Assembly (NCBI GenBank): GCA_016699165.1
Contig: CP064963.1
Coordinates: 1,798,001-1,862,000, forward strand
Source: Candidatus Melainabacteria bacterium
GTDB taxonomy: Bacteria > Cyanobacteriota > Vampirovibrionia > Obscuribacterales > Obscuribacteraceae
Length of the DNA stretch: 64,000 nucleotides
Reading direction: 5' to 3'
Both the position numbers and the translations under genes were made by a program. Under the pieces are notes generated by a model. That model was not told the DNA's origin. It did no database searches and saw only the letters and a program-made list of their open reading frames with translations. The stretch's first letter is position 1; each line of letters begins with the position of its first letter. Below, in pieces: positions 44,460-50,980 of the stretch.

Positions 44460-45361
44460 CGAGATTTGCTCAAAGTTTTTTCTGTCTTCTTACCTTGTTT
44501 TTTGTTCAAAGGTCTGAAAACAAGAGTTGATGCTGCCGAACGTCGAATCACTTGAGTAGTTGTCGAGCCGAGAACATTTCCTTCTTTATCATTGTAGCCA
44601 TAAGCACCAATCACAAGCAGACTATTACTACTTGTTGCATATGTGAGCAAAGTATCGCTTGCTTCACCTTCTAGCTGCATGAAAACGTTCTCTCCCCAAT
44701 ATTCGCGCAAATACTTCTCACCGTCTTGAGCCACTACTTTTGCAAGATTAATTTCTTGATTAGAGGGGACAACAGTTATCGCTTTCAATTTGCAATTTGT
44801 GTTTTTAGCAAGACTTTCAGCCATAAGGAGCGCACCGCGTGATGGTTCACTACCGTCATAAGCTACTAGAATCTGCTCGATTTCTTTAAGCGGTCTTGAA
44901 GCAATTAAAACTGATTTCTTTGAGTTTACAGCCAGTCGTTCAGCGACTGAGCCTAGAACTATATTTAGTGGCATAGATGAATCTTCACGTCCTTTGTGAC
45001 CCATGACTAACAGATCATAATTTTTCAGGCGGCTAAGTATGCACTCAACGATGTATCCTTCATCTAGATGTGTCTCGACCTTCAGTCCACGCTCAGATGC
45101 TTCTCGAACATACAAATCAAGAATAACTCTTCCTACCCGTCTCAGGGCGCTGAACACTTTTTCCGATGTATCTACCGAACAGGCAAAGCCCAATTCTTCG
45201 GCAAACTCTGGACTTATAAATAGATCCACCAATCGTGGATCTATTACATGTTGTCCTGTCAATTGAGAATCCAAGTTAGTCGCCAGCCAGAATGCATATT
45301 CTGCGGCATTGCGACTGTTAGTAGAACCATCTAATGCCACCAAAATTTTGTCGAATAACAT
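44456..45361 (-). CDS. Tandem universal stress protein
   Basis: 301 residues from ATG 45361 (MLFDKILVALDGSTNS). Two USP domains: the first with MGHKGREDSSMPLNIVLGSVAE, the second with EQILVAYDGSEPSRGALLMA and IGAYGYNDKEGNVLGSTTT. Both keep a GS or GST end of the ATP motif, with insertions. The C-terminus is basic (KKQGKKTEKTLSKSR). Promoter box K with TGTAAT lies upstream on the minus strand. Confidence 0.9.
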   Translation of the reverse strand: MLFDKILVALDGSTNSRNAAEYAFWLATNLDSQLTGQHVIDPRLVDLFISPEFAEELGFACSVDTSEKVFSALRRVGRVILDLYVREASERGLKVETHLDEGYIVECILSRLKNYDLLVMGHKGREDSSMPLNIVLGSVAERLAVNSKKSVLIASRPLKEIEQILVAYDGSEPSRGALLMAESLAKNTNCKLKAITVVPSNQEINLAKVVAQDGEKYLREYWGENVFMQLEGEASDTLLTYATSSNSLLVIGAYGYNDKEGNVLGSTTTQVIRRSAASTLVFRPLNKKQGKKTEKTLSKSR

Positions 45362-45418
45362 GTGCCTGTACCTCTGAAATGATATTGCCATTACATCAGA
45401 GTGACCATCAACAAGTAA

Positions 45419-45434
45419 TTGATCTCGGGGATGA
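45419..45434. promoter_or_regulatory. Regulon-box candidate K (tandem USP 44456)
   Basis: TTGATC-TCGG-GGATGA on plus, TCATCC-CCGA-GATCAA on minus. On the minus strand TGTAAT follows 23 nt later, and the USP start is 57 bp beyond the box, like boxes C and I. Confidence 0.45.
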
Positions 45435-45461
45435 AACTAAATGTGTTGAATTTAACGATTA

Positions 45462-45481
45462 AATCATTCGCTAGAATGATT
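45462..45481. promoter_or_regulatory. Perfect 8-4-8 palindrome, possible operator
   Basis: AATCATTC-GCTA-GAATGATT is a perfect 20-bp inverted repeat between the divergent USP gene and the desaturase leader. Size and symmetry suit a TetR/FadR-like operator or a small hairpin in the leader RNA. It is separate from box K. No regulator gene lies next to it. Confidence 0.4.
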
Positions 45482-45642
45482 CAAAGTCGTTCGCCGGATT
45501 GATGCACCGTTTGCCTTTGAGATCTACACTAATATCAAGAGAAACCCAAGGAGTAAATCACAAGACGAACTCCACGGGCAGCAGGCAACCAAGCTTATGC
45601 TTCGAACCTGAAGACGCCGGTTTACGCCGGCGTCTCTTTTTT
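45482..45642 (+). ncRNA. Non-coding leader or small RNA ending in an intrinsic terminator before the desaturase
   Basis: The gap 45362-45662 has no credible gene. Its plus strand ends in a strong intrinsic terminator only 20 bp before the desaturase ATG. Possible structure: GTTCG (45489-45493) can pair with CGAAC (45603-45607) just before the terminator, GGAGT with ACTCC makes an internal hairpin, and CGCCGG at 45492-45497 could pair with the terminator's 3' arm as an alternative. This fits a transcription-attenuating leader or a separate ~170-nt RNA. It matches no riboswitch I recognise. Confidence 0.4.
45612..45642 (+). terminator. Intrinsic terminator upstream of the desaturase
   Basis: Stem AGACGCCGG / CCGGCGTCT (9 bp, GC-rich), 6-nt loop, then C and six T. 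It ends 20 bp before the desaturase start, a typical place for attenuation. Confidence 0.8.
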
Positions 45643-45662
45643 ACTGGACAAACAAGGATTAT

Positions 45663-46469
45663 ATGGACATTTTTTCAAATCACATTTTTATATTCTTCGC
45701 TTCCTTTGCCCTTTTCTACATATATCATTGCCTGGGAATTACACTGGGTTATCACAGACTGTTATCACACCGCTCGCTTGTGGTGCCGAAATGGATGGAA
45801 TATTTTATTGTTTCAGGTGGTTATTTAGCATTTGAAGGTTCTCCCATTTTTTGGGTAAGCACTCATCGACTGCATCATCGCTTCTCTGATAGTAAAGGTG
45901 ATCCTCATAGCCCACTTGACGGTTTGTGGCATGCCTTCATAGCCTGGATGTGGAATCCCAAAGTGATAATCAGTCTGGAAGAAAGTCAAAAACAAGCTCC
46001 AGATCTCTACCGCGATCCTATTTATAGATTTTTGCATTGTCGCCATAGCATCTGGGATGGCTATCTTTGTCTTTTGATTGGCGTGTTGTTTCGCGTAGCT
46101 CTTTTCTTGTCGTGTGGAATCTGGATCTTACTTGGTAATCTTGCTGCCACAGCTCTAGCTTTCTGCGGGCCTTTATTAGTTAATTCAATAAGTCATTTGC
46201 GTCAGTTCGGCTATGAAACATATCCTTGTGGCGACAACAGTCGCAATGTCTGGTTTGTAGCAGCACTTTCCATGGGAGAAGGCTGGCACAACAACCATCA
46301 TGCCTTTCCTCAGTCCGCCAGACACGGATTAAAAACCACAGAATTTTATTTTACCTGGCTCACTATATGCTTGCTAGAAAAGCTCAAAATTGCTCATTCA
46401 ATTCGTCTGGCAAAACCGGACAACAAAGTCAATCTCAAGAAGGATGCTGAACCTGCAGGCAAGCGATAA
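45663..46469 (+). CDS. Membrane fatty acid (acyl-CoA/acyl-lipid Delta9-type) desaturase
   Basis: 268 residues. Three histidine boxes of the diiron desaturases: HRLLSH (residues about 30-35), HRLHH (about 67-71) and HNNHH (about 210-214), with hydrophobic helices between (IFFASFALFYIYHCLG, LIGVLFRVALFL). It inserts a double bond into a fatty acyl chain using O2, in the inner membrane. It needs oxygen, which is notable among the anaerobic genes here. Preceded by the terminator-bearing leader; AAGGAT is the RBS. Confidence 0.92.
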   Translation: MDIFSNHIFIFFASFALFYIYHCLGITLGYHRLLSHRSLVVPKWMEYFIVSGGYLAFEGSPIFWVSTHRLHHRFSDSKGDPHSPLDGLWHAFIAWMWNPKVIISLEESQKQAPDLYRDPIYRFLHCRHSIWDGYLCLLIGVLFRVALFLSCGIWILLGNLAATALAFCGPLLVNSISHLRQFGYETYPCGDNSRNVWFVAALSMGEGWHNNHHAFPQSARHGLKTTEFYFTWLTICLLEKLKIAHSIRLAKPDNKVNLKKDAEPAGKR

Positions 46470-46504
46470 GCTTTCAATATAAGGACCCAAGGGAAACTGA
46501 GATT

Positions 46505-46936
46505 ATGAAGACTTTGATTGCACTCGATGGATCTCTCCACTCTGAATCGATATTGAATATGGTGGCAGAAAGACATTGGGAAAAATCAAGTCTCCTTCGA
46601 GTAGTGACAGTAGTTGGCAATTGCCCACAATGGGATGAGCAAGAACAAAACCTTACTCAAGCCAAAGTTATTCTAGAGAATAGAATTGAAAATTTCAAAA
46701 AACGACTTCCCGGCATCGAGATTAGTTCTGCGGTTCTGGAAGGAAGAGCCTCAGAAGAAATTTTGAAAGAAGCAAAAATCTGGCTGGCAGAAAAAATAAT
46801 TATTGGCTCACATGGAGATTCTGGCATCCGTCCAAATGAATCAGACAGCATGGCTGCAGAAATTGTAAATGAGGCGCCTTGCGCAGTGGAAATACTAAAG
46901 ATAAATAGGACCAACGCTTTTAAAGGAGCCAATTAA
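46505..46936 (+). CDS. Universal stress protein, divergent nucleotide motif
   Basis: 143 residues. MKTLIALDGSLHSESIL at the start; the C-terminal signature reads GSHGDSGIRPNESDSMAA, keeping GxxG but losing the following GS, so nucleotide binding may be lost. First of three USP genes joined by 1-bp overlaps (TAATG). Confidence 0.88.
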   Translation: MKTLIALDGSLHSESILNMVAERHWEKSSLLRVVTVVGNCPQWDEQEQNLTQAKVILENRIENFKKRLPGIEISSAVLEGRASEEILKEAKIWLAEKIIIGSHGDSGIRPNESDSMAAEIVNEAPCAVEILKINRTNAFKGAN

Positions 46937-47427
46937 TGAAAGTTTTACTTGCGGCTGATCACGAGTCTTTCAATGAAGCAATCGCAGATTTTGTTATTAA
47001 TCGTTCGTGGGAAACAAACACTATCTTCCGTATTGTAAACGTGGTGCCAGCCATCTATGAATACGCTTATGCCTCTTCGGTGCCTGAATTGATGATGGAT
47101 CTAAGAGCCGATGCTAAAAATAATGCAGGCATAAAAGTAAGACATATGGCTTTGAAGTTAAGAGATCACTTTCATTTGGACAACATTCAAGAAGTGATTT
47201 TGGAAGGACATCCAGCCGAGATGCTGTTAGAACATGCTGAGCAATGGCATGCAGATTTGATCATAATGGGTTCACACGGTCGTACGGGACTTAAAAAATT
47301 CTTGATGGGAAGTGTTTCTTCAGCAGTATTAGATCATTCTCCTTGCTCAGTGATTATTGTGCGCCAGAAAGAAACTCAAGTTCAAAATAATGAAATGGCA
47401 AAAGAAAAAGTGGAGGCTCGGGTTTAA
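46936..47427 (+). CDS. Universal stress protein (single domain)
   Basis: 163 residues. MKVLLAADHESFNEAI and GSHGRTGLKKFLMGS (ATP-binding type). A charged tail of about 20 residues follows the USP fold. Starts within the stop of the preceding USP (1-bp overlap) and is overlapped likewise by the next. Confidence 0.92.
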   Translation: MKVLLAADHESFNEAIADFVINRSWETNTIFRIVNVVPAIYEYAYASSVPELMMDLRADAKNNAGIKVRHMALKLRDHFHLDNIQEVILEGHPAEMLLEHAEQWHADLIIMGSHGRTGLKKFLMGSVSSAVLDHSPCSVIIVRQKETQVQNNEMAKEKVEARV

Positions 47428-47888
47428 TGAAAGTACTAATTGCTGTTGACGGCTCCGAGAGCTCACAAAGAGCTTTGGAATATGTTGCCCAAATGCCCTG
47501 GAAACCAAATACAGAGTTTTGTTTATTCTCTGCCATTTACTTATGGGAAGAAGACTTCACCGTGTTGCGCTCGTCGTACGATATGGCTAAAGAAAGGGCA
47601 AAAAAGAAAGTAATTGAGGGTCTTGAAAAAGACGTAAAATATCTGCGCGAGAAAGTGCCAGGCATTGTAGTAAGTTTCGATTACAATTTCGATCGCGCAC
47701 GCGAAGCAATAGTTGAAAAGGCTTTTACGTATAAAGCAGATTTGATCGTCATGGGATCGCATGGGCGCAGTGGCTTTAAAAAATTGTTGATGGGAAGCGT
47801 GGCCGAATACGTGTCCAACGTGGCACGATGCTCGGTGCAAATTGTAAAAGACGCCAAACAACAAGATCAGAAAAGCAAATCTGCTTAA
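47427..47888 (+). CDS. Universal stress protein (single domain)
   Basis: 153 residues. MKVLIAVDGSESSQRAL and GSHGRSGFKKLLMGS (ATP-binding type), ending VQIVKDAKQ. Last of the USP trio, 17 bp before PEP synthase, so all four genes are probably one operon. Confidence 0.92.
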   Translation: MKVLIAVDGSESSQRALEYVAQMPWKPNTEFCLFSAIYLWEEDFTVLRSSYDMAKERAKKKVIEGLEKDVKYLREKVPGIVVSFDYNFDRAREAIVEKAFTYKADLIVMGSHGRSGFKKLLMGSVAEYVSNVARCSVQIVKDAKQQDQKSKSA

Positions 47889-47905
47889 AAGAATCGGAGT
47901 TATAA

Positions 47906-50323
47906 ATGAAATTCATCGCCTGGTTCGATCAGATCGGACTTGAACACATTGATCTGGTGGGAGGGAAAAACGCCTCGCTGGGCGAACTGGTAAGTAGTCT
48001 TGGTCAAGCGGACGTACTTGTACCTCCAGGTTTTGCCATTACAAGCGATGCCTACTCCGAGCTGATTAATCAAAGTAATATCAAAAACCAATTGAGTGAA
48101 GTACTCAAAAATGTCAGTAAAGAAAATATTGACGAGCTTTCAAAAGCAGGTAAACAAGCAAGAAACCTAATTAAAGGTGTAGGTCTGCCCGAGTCGGTAA
48201 AGCTAGAAATTAAAGAAGCCTATCAAGAATTATGTAAACGCGAACAAACTGAAATCGAGGTAGCCGTGCGCTCAAGCGCTACTGCCGAAGATTTGCCTGG
48301 CGCCTCTTTTGCTGGACAACAAGAAAGTTTTTTAAATGTTCGAGGTGAAGTGGCATTACTAGAGGCTTGCCTCAATTGTTTTGCCTCGTTGTTTACTGAT
48401 CGCGCAATTGCTTATCGTATAGACAAAAATTTCGATCATATGTCTGTGCGCCTTTCTATTGGTGTGCAAAAAATGGTGCGCTCAGACCTGGCTTCATCTG
48501 GTGTGATCTTCAGTCTGGATCCCGAAACAGGTTTTAGAAATGTGGTCCTGGTCAGCTCTTCCTATGGTCTGGGTGAAAACATTGTGGCAGGCAAAGTAGA
48601 TCCAGATGAATTTCTAGTTTTCAAACCGACACTAAAAGCAAATTTTCGTTCCATAATCAAAAGAAAAATTGGTGCTAAACAGTTTCGCATGGTTTATTGC
48701 GGACACGGCACAAGAACCACAACCAATTTAGAGACTTTACCTGAAGAAAGACAGCTTCTAAGCATAAGTGACGATGAGGTTTTACAGCTAGCCAAAATAG
48801 CCTGCAAAATTGAAGAACATTATTCAAAACGATTCAATCGCCCTACTGCAATGGATATCGAATGGGCAAAAGATGGCAACGACGGCAAATTATACATAGT
48901 ACAGGCAAGACCCGAAACAGTTCATTCAAGCTCCTCCACTCACGAATTAGTGACTTGGAAGCTAGATGAAGAAGGTGTGGAAATTCTAAGCGGTCAAGCT
49001 ATTGGTGAAAAGATTGGCTCTGGTCCAGTAAGAAAGATTCGATCACGCTTTGAGCTGAATTTGTTCCAGGCAGGCGAAGTACTTGTCACAGACATGACAG
49101 ATCCTGATTGGGAGCCGGTCATGAAAAAAGCTTCGGCTATTGTCACTAATCGAGGCGGACGCACTTGCCATGCGGCAATAGTCAGTCGCGAATTAGGAGT
49201 GCCATGCGTGGTGGGAACAGGCAACGCCACAAAAATTCTACAAGACCAAAGCGATGTTACTGTCAGTTGCGCCACAGGCACAGCCGGCAAGGTATATGCA
49301 GGAAACTTGCAATTTAGCTCTTCAACATTAAAGCTGGATGAACTTCCTGAAATCAAAACTAAGATCATGATGAACTTAGCTAATCCAGAACAAGCATTTT
49401 CACTCTCCAACTTGCCTGTACAAGGCATTGGGCTGGCCCGTGAAGAATTCATCATCGCTCATAACGTAAAAATTCATCCCCTTGCCCTTACTCGTTTTGA
49501 CGAACTCAACGATGAAAACGAGAAGAAAGAAATCGAAAAACTAACGGCTGGATTTAGTCCTAGAGAAAACTATTTCGTGCAAAAACTGGGCGAAGGAATT
49601 GCCACTATTGCCAGTGCCTTTTTTCCGCGCGAAGTAATAGTGCGACTGTCTGATTTCAAAACTAACGAATATGCAAATTTGCTGGGCGGTAAGCAATTCG
49701 AACCAATTGAAGAAAACCCGATGCTTGGTTTCAGAGGAGCCAGTCGCTACTACGACGACAGATATAGAGACGGATTTGCCCTGGAGTGCAAAGCACTCGA
49801 TATGGTTAGAAGAGTTATGGGGCTTACAAACGTAAAAGTTATGGTGCCATTTTGTCGAACTCCACAAGAAGGCGAAATGGTTATAAAAGAGATGGCGAAG
49901 CACAATCTCATCAAGGGCGAAAATGAGCTTGAAATTTATGTTATGTGCGAAATACCTTCAAACGTAATTGCCCTTGATCAGTTTGCCTCGATATTCGACG
50001 GATTTTCAATTGGTTCCAATGACCTCACTCAGCTGGTCTTGGGATTAGATCGTGACTCTGAAATTGTTGCCAAATTATTTGATGAGCGAAACACCGCAGT
50101 AATGAGATTCATTAGCCAGGCTATAAAAAGTGCTAAAGCTGCGGGGCGCAAAATAGGTATATGCGGTCAAGCACCAAGCGACTATCCTGAATTTGCTCGT
50201 TTTTTGATTGAAGAAGGAATCGACAGCATTTCGCTCAATCCGGACACCGTAGTAAAAACGCTACTTATGATATCCAGAGAAGAAGTAAAGAAAAAAGAAA
50301 AGAGACTTGCAACCACATTTTAA
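47906..50323 (+). CDS. ppsA: Phosphoenolpyruvate synthase
   Basis: 805 residues. ATP-grasp N-terminal domain (GGKNASLGEL, AVRSSATAEDLPGASFAGQQ), swivelling phosphohistidine domain (TNRGGRTCHAAIVSRELG, catalytic His), and the C-terminal TIM barrel (GFRGASRY, CEIPSN, GSNDLTQLVLGLDRD, CGQAP). It makes PEP from pyruvate, ATP and water for gluconeogenesis. With phosphoketolase it fits carbon reshuffling without glycolysis under starvation. Follows the USP trio by 17 bp. Confidence 0.95.
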   Translation: MKFIAWFDQIGLEHIDLVGGKNASLGELVSSLGQADVLVPPGFAITSDAYSELINQSNIKNQLSEVLKNVSKENIDELSKAGKQARNLIKGVGLPESVKLEIKEAYQELCKREQTEIEVAVRSSATAEDLPGASFAGQQESFLNVRGEVALLEACLNCFASLFTDRAIAYRIDKNFDHMSVRLSIGVQKMVRSDLASSGVIFSLDPETGFRNVVLVSSSYGLGENIVAGKVDPDEFLVFKPTLKANFRSIIKRKIGAKQFRMVYCGHGTRTTTNLETLPEERQLLSISDDEVLQLAKIACKIEEHYSKRFNRPTAMDIEWAKDGNDGKLYIVQARPETVHSSSSTHELVTWKLDEEGVEILSGQAIGEKIGSGPVRKIRSRFELNLFQAGEVLVTDMTDPDWEPVMKKASAIVTNRGGRTCHAAIVSRELGVPCVVGTGNATKILQDQSDVTVSCATGTAGKVYAGNLQFSSSTLKLDELPEIKTKIMMNLANPEQAFSLSNLPVQGIGLAREEFIIAHNVKIHPLALTRFDELNDENEKKEIEKLTAGFSPRENYFVQKLGEGIATIASAFFPREVIVRLSDFKTNEYANLLGGKQFEPIEENPMLGFRGASRYYDDRYRDGFALECKALDMVRRVMGLTNVKVMVPFCRTPQEGEMVIKEMAKHNLIKGENELEIYVMCEIPSNVIALDQFASIFDGFSIGSNDLTQLVLGLDRDSEIVAKLFDERNTAVMRFISQAIKSAKAAGRKIGICGQAPSDYPEFARFLIEEGIDSISLNPDTVVKTLLMISREEVKKKEKRLATTF

Positions 50324-50392
50324 AATTTGCTCAAATCGTTCCTTTTGCGATGACGTTTGAGAGTAAATACCTTCTCACCAGCCTCATCGCCT

Positions 50393-50824
50393 TCACGAAG
50401 TGAAGGAGCGGCAAGCAAAGCAAAGAAACCAGCTCTTCGATAATCGCCCAAACGATAATTTCAGATAAATGAATCCGACATATTTTCTTGGTTGAAAATC
50501 ATTTTGTTTCAATGTAAACAGCGATTGAAGCAAGGTTTTCTTCGCGTTCTTGTATTCAGCTCTCCTTTCATAAGCTTCTTCGAGCATTTCAAGTGTCATC
50601 AAATTCATATGAATATCTTGACTCGATGCTTCCAGCGCTTCGTTTAACAAATCAATTGCTTCGGCACTTTGATTGGATTCAAGCTGATCACAGCCATGAC
50701 TGTATAGGTGATACCAATTTACAGGCAGGCTGCACGGTCGAGCGCTAACTTGGAGCGGAAGCCAATAAAGACTAAATAAGAGTATTGAAGATATAAAAAA
50801 GGGCTTTACTATTCTCATAGCCAC
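50393..50824 (-). CDS. Small secreted helical-repeat protein
   Basis: 143 residues. Signal peptide about 1-28 (PFFISSILLFSLYWLPLQVSA). The middle has a TPR-like unit (WYHLYSHGCDQLESNQSAEAIDLLNEAL, then EMLEEAYERRAEYKNAKKTL). The last ~25 residues are aromatic and Cys-rich and unlike a TPR. Convergent with ppsA. The 69-bp gap after ppsA holds two small dyads (CTCAAA...TTTGAG; CCTTCAC-GAA-GTGAAGG). Confidence 0.6.
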   Translation of the reverse strand: MAMRIVKPFFISSILLFSLYWLPLQVSARPCSLPVNWYHLYSHGCDQLESNQSAEAIDLLNEALEASSQDIHMNLMTLEMLEEAYERRAEYKNAKKTLLQSLFTLKQNDFQPRKYVGFIYLKLSFGRLSKSWFLCFACRSFTS

Positions 50825-50877
50825 ATAATATAGAGATCGATTAAAGAATGCCTCAGGCCATAGAGGGAACTTTCATA

Positions 50878-50893
50878 TCATTCTTTAGGACTA
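50878..50893. promoter_or_regulatory. Regulon-box candidate E (P-type ATPase)
   Basis: TCATTC-TTTA-GGACTA, with TTTAAT (50915-50920) 21 nt downstream. The ATPase start lies 87 bp beyond the box. Confidence 0.5.
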
Positions 50894-50980
50894 TTCACTC
50901 TGCCTATTCTTTTTTTTAATCAATCGTGCGGCCGGTCAAAAGTAGTGATTCGTTTAACTAAGATGTAAATGGAGATACCT

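Noticed and set aside
45482..45642. Signal recognition particle RNA, tmRNA or a known riboswitch
   Set aside because: The conserved core sequences of SRP RNA, tmRNA and the common riboswitches I could recall are not present.
45499..45828. 109-codon plus-strand ORF before the desaturase
   Set aside because: It runs through the terminator hairpin and into the desaturase in another frame, with no family-like sequence.
50324..50392. Box-like TCGTTCC-TTTT-GCGATGA after ppsA
   Set aside because: It lies between convergent gene ends where a promoter is not expected, and the halves match poorly; it may be part of a terminator-like dyad.
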